A stretch of DNA of 10,154 bases from an uncultured Prevotellaceae bacterium (GCA_937904375.1 CALDIG010000020.1:1-10154), one strand, 5' to 3'; numbered from the stretch's first letter, positions 1-7,391 are shown. A program made the numbers and translations. The notes: generated by a model not told the origin, from the sequence alone.

Positions 1-13
1 TAACCTCTAACCT

Positions 14-49
14 TCAAGTTTATAAAGTTTTAGAACTTTAGAAACTTGA
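14..49. repeat. Imperfect 16-bp inverted repeat (hairpin) upstream of the AlkD-type gene
   Basis: The left arm (14-29) and right arm (34-49) are complementary over 16 pairs with a single A/G mismatch (22 against 41) and a 4-base loop, TTAG. The arms are A+T rich and no T-run follows, so it is not a classic terminator. The right half also reads as near-direct copies of TTTAGAAC (29-36 and 37-45). It could be the end of the transcript of a gene left of the window, a 5' leader structure, or a decayed simple repeat. No promoter box of the TAnnTTTG type is evident in bases 1-71. Confidence 0.5.
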
Positions 50-71
50 GTTAAATAATAATTCTTCGGTT

Positions 72-854
72 GTGGCTAAAGCACATAATGATAAGGAACT
101 AACGACTGCTGGGCTGGTGATTGCCCACATGGAGTCGCTTGCCGATGAGCAGCAGGCGCGGCACTTGATGCGGTTTTTCAAGACTGGTGAGGGCGACTAT
201 GGCGAGGGCGACCGGTTCCTTGGTATCAAAGTCCCCGACACTCGCCGTGTGGTGGCTCGTTGCAAGGCGTTGCCACTGGGTGAGGTGGAGAATTTGCTCG
301 CCTCGCCGTGGCATGAGGTGCGCTTGTGCGGCTTGCTGGTGCTGGTGGCACAGTTTGAGGCTTATTGCAAGAAACGATTGATTAGTGCCCCTGAGGCTAT
401 AACAATGCGCGATGCCATTGTAAAATTCTATTTGAGCCACGCCCGTCGCGCCAACAATTGGGACCTCGTTGACCTTTCGGTATATAAGATTTTGGGTGAG
501 TGGCTTATGCTGCCATCAAATTATAGCGACGAGGAAAAACTTGCTGCCATCGACCGTCTTGCCGCGAGCGACAACCTGTGGGAGCAGCGCATGTCGATGG
601 TATGTACGCTGGGACCGCTCAAGCATGGCGACCCGACCCTCACGCTGCGCTATGCTGAGCGTCATCTGCATCATCCTCACGACCTGATGCACAAGGCGGT
701 AGGGTGGATGCTGCGGGAGATGGGCAAGCGAGTGAGCCTTGATGTGCTTCTGGAATTCTTACACCATCATGCTCATGAGATGCCCCGCACGGCACTGCGA
801 TATGCCATAGAGCTTATGGATGCTGATGAGAGAAAATTATGGATGGAGAGGTGA
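72..854 (+). CDS. AlkD-type DNA alkylation repair protein (HEAT-like repeat DNA glycosylase)
   Basis: This is a 260-residue cytoplasmic protein of the DNA alkylation repair family (AlkD/AlkC fold). Known members excise positively charged alkylated bases such as 3-methyladenine and 7-methylguanine without flipping the base out. The N-terminal family signature around residues 33-59 (RFFKTG, YGEGDRFLGIKVP) is present. The residues that in Bacillus cereus AlkD are Trp109, Asp113, Arg148 and Trp187 have counterparts here: Trp130 and Asp134 in NNWDLVD, Arg173 in LWEQR, and Trp212 in KAVGWMLRE. The 39-residue spacing between the last two is preserved. An active enzyme is therefore expected. The start is GTG at 72. 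The first in-frame ATG (129) would remove part of the first helix, and an in-frame TAG at 39-41 limits extension upstream. No Shine-Dalgarno is seen. The permease gene follows after 26 bases, so the two are probably co-transcribed. Confidence 0.9.
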   Translation: MAKAHNDKELTTAGLVIAHMESLADEQQARHLMRFFKTGEGDYGEGDRFLGIKVPDTRRVVARCKALPLGEVENLLASPWHEVRLCGLLVLVAQFEAYCKKRLISAPEAITMRDAIVKFYLSHARRANNWDLVDLSVYKILGEWLMLPSNYSDEEKLAAIDRLAASDNLWEQRMSMVCTLGPLKHGDPTLTLRYAERHLHHPHDLMHKAVGWMLREMGKRVSLDVLLEFLHHHAHEMPRTALRYAIELMDADERKLWMER

Positions 855-880
855 ACAAGTTAACAACTAGCGAAACTTGA

Positions 881-1765
881 ATGACAATGAGCAAAAGTGA
901 TAATGCATGGTGCTATCATGTGCTGGCAATACTTATAATAGTGATGTGGGGAGCTTCGTTTCCCTGCACTAAGCTATTGCTTGCCGCCCATGTGACACCA
1001 ACCGAAATTTTCGTCTATCGCTCAATAGTCGCCTATTTGGGACTGCTGGTGATCTCGCGCTTTAAGGTCTCGATATGGAGCCGGCGCGACGAGCTGCTGG
1101 CAGTGCTGTGCGGCATGACCGGCGGCGCCATGTATTTTGTGCTGCAGAACGTGGCGCTCGACTTGACCCTGCTCAGCGATGTGGTGATAGTGGTTGCCGT
1201 CAATCCGTTGTTGACGACCATCCTCGCCGCGATATTCCTCAAGGAAGAGCATTTCTCGTGGAAAGTGTTGCTTGGCTCGGCGGTGGCGTTTGCCGGAGTG
1301 GCGGTAGTCACCTTCCACAACGGCTTCAAGTGGGGTGACGGCTTGCTGGGTAATGTCCTGGCGTTTCTTGCTGCGCTGTCGTGGTCGATCTACAGCATCC
1401 TGTTGAAAAAAGTGCAGGGACGCCACAGCACACTCGACATCACCCGCAAGGTGATGATTTATGGCACTTTGTGCGCTTTACCGGTGATACTCTTCCAGCC
1501 CTTGACACCGGTTTCCACCTTGCTACGCCCCTCGGTACTCACCAATATGCTCTTCCTGGCACTGGTGTGCTCCATGGCGGCGTTCTTCTTGTGGAACCTG
1601 GTAATCAAGAAGATAGGAACCATCAGAGCCAGCAACTATCTCTACCTTGATCCGGTGGTCTCGATAGTGATAGGTGTAATTATGATTAATGAGCCTGTTG
1701 GCATGGTGGCAGTGATAGGTTGCGCGCTGGTGCTCCTGGGAGTGATAATGGTAGAGAAAAAGTGA
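881..1765 (+). CDS. EamA/DMT-family permease (drug/metabolite transporter superfamily)
   Basis: This 294-residue inner-membrane protein has about ten hydrophobic segments, near residues 12-30, 42-60, 72-90, 97-120, 128-146, 155-176, 190-206, 220-240, 252-270 and 273-291. They fall into two five-helix EamA halves. Family-type signatures are the opening WGASFPCTK (23-31), the end of the first half near NPLLTTILAAIFLKEE (108-123), and the matching end of the second half near YLDPVVSIVIGVIMINEPV (255-273). EamA proteins export or exchange small metabolites. The substrate cannot be read from the sequence. The start is ATG at 881, with a second ATG two codons later that is equally possible. The gene lies 26 bases after the AlkD-type gene with no promoter or terminator between, suggesting an operon. 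A functional link between repair and export is not implied. Confidence 0.9.
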   Translation: MTMSKSDNAWCYHVLAILIIVMWGASFPCTKLLLAAHVTPTEIFVYRSIVAYLGLLVISRFKVSIWSRRDELLAVLCGMTGGAMYFVLQNVALDLTLLSDVVIVVAVNPLLTTILAAIFLKEEHFSWKVLLGSAVAFAGVAVVTFHNGFKWGDGLLGNVLAFLAALSWSIYSILLKKVQGRHSTLDITRKVMIYGTLCALPVILFQPLTPVSTLLRPSVLTNMLFLALVCSMAAFFLWNLVIKKIGTIRASNYLYLDPVVSIVIGVIMINEPVGMVAVIGCALVLLGVIMVEKK

Positions 1766-1867
1766 CGACCAAAAGATAAAAGTGATGAAAAACATGCTAT
1801 TTTTTGCGTTTTTTGTTGTAAAAAAATTTGGAAAAGCACTTTTTTTTACTTGTTGATAAAAAAAAAT

Positions 1868-1883
1868 AGCAAGAATGCTTGCT
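1868..1883. terminator. Possible weak terminator or hairpin between A- and T-runs
   Basis: AGCAAG (1868-1873) and CTTGCT (1878-1883) form a 6-bp stem with loop AATG. An A-run lies before it (1858-1866) and a T-run shortly after (1891-1897), so it could end transcription of the permease operon in either direction. The T-run is 7 bases away from the stem, and the right arm overlaps the candidate -33 element of the next gene, so the call is weak. Confidence 0.3.
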
Positions 1884-1907
1884 TAATTCATTTTTTTACT
1901 AATTTCG
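1879..1907 (+). promoter_or_regulatory. Bacteroidetes-type promoter for the pRiA4b ORF-3-like gene
   Basis: TAATTTCG (1900-1907) matches the -7 consensus TAnnTTTG except for one base and is followed by CACC, often seen after this box in Bacteroidales. TTG at 1879-1881 lies 18 bases upstream in the position of the TTTG -33 element. Transcription would begin near 1912-1914, giving a leader of roughly 30 bases. No other candidate lies closer to the gene. Confidence 0.55.
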
Positions 1908-1941
1908 CACCGTGATAATTATAATTAAATTAAACTAAGCT

Positions 1942-2493
1942 ATGATTTACAAGTTTCTGATAGGTTCGGAAGAAGCAGAAAATTTTAAATTAGAGATTGC
2001 GATTGACAGTTCTGACACTTTTGTCAGGCTACGTAACACCATCTTGGAAGCCGCCGGTTATGATAAGGGTCAGATGGACTCATTCGTCATCTGCGACGAG
2101 GATTGGTGCAAAGAGAAAGAGGTGACTTACTATGATATGGACACTGATTCGGATGAGGACATTTGGATCATGGAAGATACCGCTCTCGACGAGTTGATAG
2201 AAGACGAAGGCCAGAAGATGAAGTTTGTCTTTGATTACATGACTGAGCGCTATTTCTACATGATTCTCAAAGAAACCGTGCCAGGCAAGAGTCTTCACGA
2301 CCCGTTGTGCCAGCGCAAGGAGGGGAAGGCTCCCCAAGAGACACTGCCCGATATGTTTGCAGCACCAATTAAGGTTGATACGGATATTGACGCCGAAATT
2401 GACGAGGCGTTTTATGGTGATGAGAACTTCAACGAGGAAGAACTGCGTGAGCTGAGCGACGAGTTTGAGAAAGACCGCGAAGAAGGAATATAG
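1942..2493 (+). CDS. pRiA4b ORF-3 / IS1096-passenger-like family protein (PF07929 type), acidic
   Basis: This is a 183-residue soluble protein. The opening MIYKFLIGSEE, the central region (SFVICDEDW, residues 47-55; EDEGQKMKFVFDYM, 87-100) and the closing PGKSLHDPLCQRKEGKAPQE (114-133) match the Bacteroidales branch of the family named after plasmid pRiA4b ORF-3. That family is annotated elsewhere as passenger proteins of IS1096. The biochemical role is unknown. The C-terminal 45 residues are strongly acidic (many Asp and Glu) and look flexible. The gene stands alone with its own promoter and terminator. The start ATG at 1942 is the only reasonable one. No transposase, terminal repeats or target duplication are present, so the family name should not be taken as evidence of a mobile element here. 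Confidence 0.82.
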   Translation: MIYKFLIGSEEAENFKLEIAIDSSDTFVRLRNTILEAAGYDKGQMDSFVICDEDWCKEKEVTYYDMDTDSDEDIWIMEDTALDELIEDEGQKMKFVFDYMTERYFYMILKETVPGKSLHDPLCQRKEGKAPQETLPDMFAAPIKVDTDIDAEIDEAFYGDENFNEEELRELSDEFEKDREEGI

Positions 2494-2520
2494 TTATGAG
2501 TTATGAGTTATGAGTTATGA
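2493..2520 (+). repeat. Four tandem copies of the 7-mer gttatga, starting on the stop codon
   Basis: Four perfect units, gttatga, run from 2493 to 2520. The first base of the array is the last base of the TAG stop codon of the preceding gene. A fifth copy begins as gtttt and breaks off. The array lies between the gene and its terminator, so it is transcribed in the 3' untranslated region. Confidence 0.9.
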
Positions 2521-2567
2521 GTTTTGTATGTTATAGAAAACTATCATCGAGATAAGATTCAAAGTTT

Positions 2568-2598
2568 AGGGCCACGCAATTGTCGAGTGGCCCTTTTT
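2568..2598 (+). terminator. Intrinsic terminator after the pRiA4b ORF-3-like gene
   Basis: GGGCCAC (2569-2575) pairs with GTGGCCC (2587-2593) around an 11-base loop, extended by an A-T pair (2568/2594), and is followed by five T (2594-2598). It lies 75 bases after the stop codon. The convergent galM gene ends only 18 bases to the right, so the same hairpin may also stop the galM transcript, although the minus strand lacks a U-run of comparable length. Confidence 0.85.
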
Positions 2599-2615
2599 GC
2601 TTATCTGGTAATGTG

Positions 2616-3680
2616 TTATGCTGTCATGAACTTGTATATGGTGCGGGTGTAGTAAGTTTCACCTGGTCGCAGCTCGCAGGATGGGTACTCGGGACAGTTG
2701 GGAGTGTTAGGGTAGTGCTGTGTCTCAAACGCCACTGCCGAGCGCGCCGGGTAGCCGATGCCGAACTTGCCTTTTAGGTTCTCGTCGAGGAAGTTGCCGG
2801 TGTACATCTGCGCTGCCGGCTCTGTTGTGAACACCTCCATAACGATGCCCGTCACTGGCGACATCACGCGCAATGCCACTTTGCTCAAATCGCCAGGATG
2901 ATTGAGAGCAAAACTGTGGTCATAGCCGTTGCCGTTCTTGAGCTGCTCGTCGTCGGCATTGATGTCTTGGCCAATGGGTTTGGGCGTGCGAAAGTCGAAG
3001 GGCGTGCCTGCCACGTCCATAAACGAGCCATCGGTAATCAGTGTGGCATCGGCTGGCGTAATGCGGTCGGCGTCAACGGTGAGCACATGGTTGTGAATGC
3101 TCGAAGCGAGGTCGCCGTTGAGGTTGAAGTAGGAGTGGTTGGTGAGGTTGACGATGGTAGGCTTGTCGGTAGTGGCGCTATACTCGATGTCGATAGCGTT
3201 GTCGTCGGTCAGTGTATATACCACCTTCACGTTGAGCGTGCCGGGGAAGCCCTCGTTACCGTCAGGGTCGGTTAACGTAAGCTCCAGGCGGTTGCCGTCT
3301 TGCTTGGCATCCCACACCTTCTTGTCATAGCCCTTGAGACCGCCATGCAGACAGTGCGGGCCGTTGTTGATGGGAAGATTGTATTCAACGCCATCAATTG
3401 AGAACTTACCGTAGCCAATGCGGTTACCGTAACGGCCTATGAGCGCGCCAAAGTTTCCTGGGTCGGCGAGGTAGTTGGCGATGCTGTCGTGTCCCAGCTC
3501 CACGTCGGTGAGTTTGCCGTCGCGGTCGGGCACCATCAGGCTCACTATGCGTCCTCCGTAGTTTGTGATGCAGGCTTCCACGCCGTTGTCGTTGGTGAGC
3601 ACGAAGAGCGCAACAGGCTTACCATCCACGATGTCGAAGAAGTTCTTAGGGTCAAGCCCCGATTTCGTGATTTGTGTCAT
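2616..3680 (-). CDS. galM: Aldose 1-epimerase (mutarotase)
   Basis: This 354-residue enzyme interconverts the alpha and beta anomers of galactose and other aldoses ahead of the Leloir pathway. The catalytic set known from Lactococcus GalM is intact: Arg87 (GRYGNR), His112 (LHGG), the general acid His182 (NLTNHSYFNL), Asp254 (NGYDHSF) and the general base Glu319 (AFETQHYPNTPN). Length fits the family (about 340-350). The frame stays open upstream to 3806, but those 42 extra residues are an Ile/Phe-rich translation of the AT-rich promoter region. The ATG at 3680, giving MTQITKSGLDPKNF, is taken as the start. No signal peptide is seen from that start, so the protein is probably cytoplasmic, unlike some exported Bacteroides homologues. 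It stands alone, convergent with the gene to its left and divergent from the META-domain gene. No galK, galT or transporter gene is in view. Confidence 0.95.
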   Translation of the reverse strand: MTQITKSGLDPKNFFDIVDGKPVALFVLTNDNGVEACITNYGGRIVSLMVPDRDGKLTDVELGHDSIANYLADPGNFGALIGRYGNRIGYGKFSIDGVEYNLPINNGPHCLHGGLKGYDKKVWDAKQDGNRLELTLTDPDGNEGFPGTLNVKVVYTLTDDNAIDIEYSATTDKPTIVNLTNHSYFNLNGDLASSIHNHVLTVDADRITPADATLITDGSFMDVAGTPFDFRTPKPIGQDINADDEQLKNGNGYDHSFALNHPGDLSKVALRVMSPVTGIVMEVFTTEPAAQMYTGNFLDENLKGKFGIGYPARSAVAFETQHYPNTPNCPEYPSCELRPGETYYTRTIYKFMTA

Positions 3681-3770
3681 GATTATTAATGAGTTAGATA
3701 TTATTATTAATGTGTTTTTGATTTTTTGGCAAATGATTTGCTTAGATGTGTAGAAAATTAAAATGGGTGA

Positions 3771-3778
3771 CAAAGTTA
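3771..3778 (-). promoter_or_regulatory. Bacteroidetes -7 box for galM
   Basis: On the minus strand the sequence reads TATAACTTTGTCACCC, containing a perfect TAnnTTTG box. A TTTG lies upstream (3807-3804) but 25 bases away, longer than the usual 19-21, so the -33 element is uncertain. The start of transcription would be near 3765, giving a leader of about 85 bases. Confidence 0.6.
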
Positions 3779-3852
3779 TAAAAAAATAATAAAAAGTAAG
3801 GGTCAAATTTGTTTATTGTTTGAAAAATGACGAAATTTGCTGAACAAAAGCG

Positions 3853-3860
3853 TATTTTTG
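3853..3860 (+). promoter_or_regulatory. Bacteroidetes -7 box for the META-domain/TPR operon
   Basis: TATTTTTG is a perfect match to TAnnTTTG and ends 19 bases before the ATG, giving a very short leader of about 12-15 bases. TTTG motifs occur at 3836-3839 and 3819-3822, at spacings of 13 and 30, neither in the usual 19-21 range. It lies back to back with the galM promoter in the 199-base divergent gap. Confidence 0.5.
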
Positions 3861-3879
3861 ACAGTAAAAAACACTGAAA

Positions 3880-4761
3880 ATGATAAGAAAAATAACGATA
3901 TTCGCTTTGCTGCTAACCCTGATGGCAAGCCCTGATGTGGCGTTTGGCAAGAAAAAGAAAGATAAGGACAAAAAAGATAAAAAGATTGAGACGGTTTTTA
4001 TTGAACCGTTTGAACAGGAAGTTGACCTGCCTATCACCAATGAGATGGAGCAGATTAACGGCGAGTGGAATGTGGTTGAGATAAACGAGTCGCCAGTGAT
4101 GCCTATTGCCGGTTCGCGGGTTTATCTAAACTTTGATGTGGCAGGTCACATGCTTTATGGCAACACAGGCACTAATGCCATTAATGCAACCTATAAACTA
4201 TCGAAAGACAACAAGATATCTTTTGACAAAATGCTGGTAACCAAGAAATCGGGGGGCTATTTCCAGTATATAGAGCGAGATTTGCTCAAGGCTATTGATG
4301 ACGTGACATCGGTGGCACTTGTCAAGGTTGGCGATACCGAGTACATGGAGTTGAAGAACCGCCGCCGCGATGTGCTCATTAAGTTGCGTCGCCAAAATCT
4401 AGACTTCATGAATGGTCCCTGGCTTGTAAAGGTGATCAATGGCGAGGATGTAGAAGACCGAGACATTAAACTGGTCAACGACATTGATATGCTCACAGTG
4501 AACATAACCAGCGGATGCAATATTATAAATGGTGTAATCACTATTGACCCTAATAAGGAATTTGCCATCGAGTATGAGGATTTGAAGTCGTCGCATCATC
4601 AGTGTCCTAATATCGACACCGAGACACGATTGCTCATTGCTATGGAAGAGGCGCAGTCGTGTCGCAAGCGCAGCGACCGCGAAGTAGAACTCCTCACCAC
4701 CGAGCGTGATGAGATGGGAAGGTCGGTAAACAAGACACTGGTGATTCTCGAAAAAAAGTGA
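3880..4761 (+). CDS. Secreted protein with two META/HslJ-like domains
   Basis: This is a 293-residue exported protein of unknown role. Residues 1-23 form a signal peptide with a likely cleavage after AFG. There is no lipobox Cys, so it should be periplasmic or outer-face rather than a lipoprotein. A lysine/aspartate-rich stretch follows (24-35). Two META (DUF306/HslJ) units can be recognised. The first (about 57-170) opens with INGEWNVVEIN; at the usual GCN turn it has GNTGTN, lacking Cys. The second (about 177-293) has NGPWLVKVING, a proper SGCNIINGVI turn (Cys213) and a second Cys at 242 (HHQCPN) where the family usually has a TxxxC motif. HslJ is linked to heat and novobiocin resistance in E. 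coli, but the function does not transfer with confidence. The TPR gene follows on the same strand with no terminator between them. Confidence 0.75.
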   Translation: MIRKITIFALLLTLMASPDVAFGKKKKDKDKKDKKIETVFIEPFEQEVDLPITNEMEQINGEWNVVEINESPVMPIAGSRVYLNFDVAGHMLYGNTGTNAINATYKLSKDNKISFDKMLVTKKSGGYFQYIERDLLKAIDDVTSVALVKVGDTEYMELKNRRRDVLIKLRRQNLDFMNGPWLVKVINGEDVEDRDIKLVNDIDMLTVNITSGCNIINGVITIDPNKEFAIEYEDLKSSHHQCPNIDTETRLLIAMEEAQSCRKRSDREVELLTTERDEMGRSVNKTLVILEKK

Positions 4762-4888
4762 GACGTGAGTTTTAGTTTTGCACAAAAGTTTAGTGGTTAG
4801 TGGTTATAGTTTGAGGTTAGTGTTTGGAGGAGATAGCATACCATTGTCTTGTCAGTTTGTAAGCTTCTTTGCTCGTTGGCTTGTCAGC
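4762..4888 (+). other. Gap with low-complexity repeats and a GGAGGAG motif before the TPR gene
   Basis: This stretch has no terminator and no TAnnTTTG box. It holds two copies of the 7-mer tagtggt (4791-4804) with a decayed third, then GGAGGAG (4826-4832). That motif is an unusually strong Shine-Dalgarno-like sequence for Bacteroidetes, lying 11 bases before an in-frame TTG at 4844. It ends in the diverged 8-bp blocks (from 4853) related to the array after the TPR gene. The frame is open from TTG 4778, but the residues before the signal peptide look like translated repeat. Confidence 0.5.
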
Positions 4889-4892
4889 TTGA
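4853..4892 (-). repeat. Diverged copies of the 8/16-bp repeat, inverted relative to the 7151-7254 array
   Basis: The reverse complement of the 16-bp unit downstream of the TPR gene is cagcttgt followed by ctgctcgt. Here consecutive 8-bp blocks read cagtttgt (4853), aagcttct (4861), ttgctcgt (4869), tggcttgt (4877) and cagcttga (4885). Four of the five differ from one of the two half-units by only one or two bases, and they keep the 8-bp phase. The last block contains the TTG proposed as the start of the TPR protein. Confidence 0.5.
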
Positions 4893-7144
4893 AGAGGACA
4901 TCTTCTTGTCTTGTCCTCTTGTTTTCTAGTTCTCTTGCTTTGTTTGCTCAAATCAATACCGAGCAGGTGATGAAAATAGGGATTAATGCGTTGTACTTTG
5001 AGGACTACATTCTCTCTATTCAGTATTTCAATCAGGTCATTCAGCAGAAGCCCTATTTACCCGAACCTTATTACTATCGTGCCGTGGCAAAAATATCGCT
5101 CGACGACTACTCGGGCGCCGAAGCCGACGCCTCGAAGTGCATTGAGATAAACCCATTTATCAAAGACGCTTATCGGGTGCGTGCCGTGGCAAGACACAAT
5201 ATCCGCAACTACGAAGAGGCGATTGGAGACTACCGGACTTGCCAGCAGATGAATCCCGATGACCCCGACCTCATGCTCAACATGGCAATGTGTGAGCTGT
5301 CTCTAAAAAACTATAACACAGCTGACAGCTGCCTTACATGGTGTCTTGAGCGCGACTCCACTAGCGAGCGCGCCACACTGGGCATGGCACAGCTGTGCCT
5401 TGAACGCCGTGACTCGCTAGGTGCCCTAAACTATGTGTCGAGGTGCATAGAAAAACATAAAAACACAACGCAAGCCTATCTTGCCCGTTGCGAGATATAT
5501 GCCAACTATCTCAAGGATTACAAAAAAGCCCTCGCAGATATTGACGAGGCTGTAAAGCTCGAACCCAACAACGTGGGGTATTACATCAACCGCTCTTATC
5601 TAAGGTATCAGGTCAATGATATCCGCGGCACGATGGCCGATTTGGACTATGCCATCGCCCTCGACCCCAACAATGTGACAGCTCACTACAACCGCGCGCT
5701 GCTGCGTAGCGAGGTGGGAGATTACAACAAGGCCGTTGAGGATTATGACTTTGTGCTCGACCATGACCCCGACAACTATCCCGCGTTCTATAACCGCACC
5801 ATGATGCTCATCAACATAGGGCAATACCGGCAGGGCATCAGCGGACTTAACGCTATGCTGGAGAAGGATAAAGACGACTTTGTGGCTCTTTATCAACGCG
5901 CTATGCTATATATCGAGACACGACAGTATCAAGCTGCTCTTACCGACATGAACGCCATTCTTGCCAAGTATCCCAAGTTTGAGAGCGGATATATGCTCCG
6001 GGCACAACTCAAGCAACGGCTGGGCGACAAGCGAGGATATGAGAAAGACCTGGAGACAGCTATCACCGTGATGAAAGCTAAAGGTGTGCATTTCAGTTCT
6101 TTCAACCCAGTGGACATAGAGCGTGAACGCTCCGAGCAGATACACAACAAGCGTGCACAGGAACATATAGACAAGCAGGAGCAGGAGGCACAGCGGCAGC
6201 GAGAAATGATGGATGGCAGCTTGGAAGAGTCGGTAGAGGAGGTTAAAAAGCGGTTCAGCCAACTACTTGTAGTAGATGTGAACAACGAACTGAAGCCCGA
6301 GGTGAACTTAGAGAGCGACGGCCTCTATGACGAGAAAGCCGGTCATCGACGCTATCGCAACAAGACACGTGGATATATCCAGGACAATAATGTGGATGTG
6401 GAGCCGCAGAGCGTGTTTTCACTGTCTTATTATAGCTATGACAATAAGCTCAACGGGCGCACCCATTTCATGAAAGAGATGACGCAGGTCAATGAGTTGC
6501 TTGCGCTCACCAGTGCTCTCACTCTCGTGTGTGGCGCACCAAGCCTTTCGGAGTATGAGGCTCGCTCAAGGTTTAACAGTGTGGATTATTTCAATGGTCT
6601 CATTGCCACTGGTGATGTGCGCGCCATTGACTATTTTGGCAGGGCGATGGACTACTTTCTGTTGAAAAATGTGGATGCCGCCATCGCCGATGCCGACCGA
6701 GCTATTGACGCTAACAGGGACTTCACGCTTGCTTATTTCTTGAGGTTCAACGCCAGGATGGTGAAACTGCAACTCGATGAGGCCATCAAGACATCTGCGG
6801 GAGAGAACAACGAGAACCAGACAATGCTTGCACGACGTGTGCGAGAAGTGGCGCTAGACGATATGGTTGCCGACTTGAGGACTGTCGTCACTCTGTCGCC
6901 TCACAACACCTACGCCTACTATAACCTCGCATATCTTCAAACTCTGAAGGGCGATAATGATGGTGCTATTGCAAGCTATACGCGTGCCATAGAGCTGAAA
7001 CCCGACCTGGGAGAGGCTTATTTTAACCGTGCACTTATCTACCTGCAACTCGGTGACAAGGATAAAGGCACAGCCGACCTTAGCAAAGCCGGAGAACTCG
7101 GCATCCTCCCAAGCTATAACATCCTCAAACGAATGAGCCGGTGA
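4889..7144 (+). CDS. Large exported tetratricopeptide-repeat protein
   Basis: From TTG at 4889 the protein has 751 residues. The start gives a classic signal peptide: KR near the N-terminus, hydrophobic CLVLLFSSSLALFA, cleavage before QINTEQ. The first in-frame ATG (4970) would lose it. TTG 4844, preceded by GGAGGAG, and TTG 4778 are alternatives. After the signal peptide come about ten or eleven TPR units (residues 30-395), with the usual pattern such as AHYNRALLRSEVGDYNKAVEDYDFVLDHDP. A charged, helix-prone segment follows (409-458), then a non-TPR linker (to about 565) containing a YIQDNNVDVEPQSVFSLSYYSYD block. Two or three more TPR units end the protein (575-740), the last reading AYYNLAYLQTLKGDNDGAIASYTRAIELKP. 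TPR arrays bind partner proteins. A periplasmic scaffold is likely, and pairing with the META-domain protein upstream is an inference from gene order. No enzyme domain is visible. Confidence 0.82.
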   Translation: MKRTSSCLVLLFSSSLALFAQINTEQVMKIGINALYFEDYILSIQYFNQVIQQKPYLPEPYYYRAVAKISLDDYSGAEADASKCIEINPFIKDAYRVRAVARHNIRNYEEAIGDYRTCQQMNPDDPDLMLNMAMCELSLKNYNTADSCLTWCLERDSTSERATLGMAQLCLERRDSLGALNYVSRCIEKHKNTTQAYLARCEIYANYLKDYKKALADIDEAVKLEPNNVGYYINRSYLRYQVNDIRGTMADLDYAIALDPNNVTAHYNRALLRSEVGDYNKAVEDYDFVLDHDPDNYPAFYNRTMMLINIGQYRQGISGLNAMLEKDKDDFVALYQRAMLYIETRQYQAALTDMNAILAKYPKFESGYMLRAQLKQRLGDKRGYEKDLETAITVMKAKGVHFSSFNPVDIERERSEQIHNKRAQEHIDKQEQEAQRQREMMDGSLEESVEEVKKRFSQLLVVDVNNELKPEVNLESDGLYDEKAGHRRYRNKTRGYIQDNNVDVEPQSVFSLSYYSYDNKLNGRTHFMKEMTQVNELLALTSALTLVCGAPSLSEYEARSRFNSVDYFNGLIATGDVRAIDYFGRAMDYFLLKNVDAAIADADRAIDANRDFTLAYFLRFNARMVKLQLDEAIKTSAGENNENQTMLARRVREVALDDMVADLRTVVTLSPHNTYAYYNLAYLQTLKGDNDGAIASYTRAIELKPDLGEAYFNRALIYLQLGDKDKGTADLSKAGELGILPSYNILKRMSR

Positions 7145-7150
7145 GAGCTA

Positions 7151-7254
7151 ACGAGCAGACAAGCTGACGATCTGACGAGCAGACAAGCTGACGAGCAGAC
7201 AAGCTGACGAGCAGACAAGCTGACGAGCAGACAAGCTGAAGAGCGGATAAGACA
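7151..7254 (+). repeat. Tandem array of a 16-bp unit after the TPR gene
   Basis: Five perfect copies of acgagcagacaagctg begin at 7151, 7175, 7191, 7207 and 7223. A half-length unit, acgatctg (7167-7174), interrupts the first two, and a decayed copy (7239-7254) ends the array. The array begins 6 bases after the TPR stop codon. The half-unit shows that the real period is two similar 8-bp blocks. It is not a CRISPR array: the copies are directly adjacent with no spacers. Confidence 0.95.
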
Positions 7255-7391
7255 ATAGAATATTCAGTCACGTGCAATAACCAATCCCCGATTTCCACTA
7301 ACCGATAACCTCTTTTCCTATCCAAATTCCCATTTTTCAAATAAAATTGTACTTTATTGGGAAAAAATTTAATTTTTAGAAATTAAATCAC
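7255..7391. other. Non-coding remainder of the TPR-fusA2 gap
   Basis: Beyond the tandem array the gap holds pyrimidine-rich, AT-rich sequence with no convincing open frame, no clear terminator hairpin for the TPR transcript, and no CRP-like TGTGA-N6-TCACA dyad. A CACGTG palindrome lies at 7269-7274, but its flanks are not symmetric enough to call an operator. Confidence 0.4.

Noticed and set aside
1785..1856. A 23-codon hydrophobic frame (starting MKNMLFFAFF) between the permease and pRiA4b ORF-3-like genes
   Set aside because: It is made almost entirely of A- and T-runs, has no promoter or ribosome-binding evidence, and such frames arise easily in this composition.
1942..2493. An insertion sequence, because the family is named after an IS1096 passenger gene
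   Set aside because: No transposase, terminal inverted repeats or target duplication are present, and the gene has its own promoter and terminator.
3681..3806. A 42-residue N-terminal extension of galM in the open frame
   Set aside because: It is an Ile/Phe-rich translation of AT-rich DNA, contains the perfect -7 promoter box, and precedes a normal family-like start at 3680.
7151..7254. A CRISPR array
   Set aside because: The 16-bp units are contiguous with no spacers, and no cas gene is in the window.
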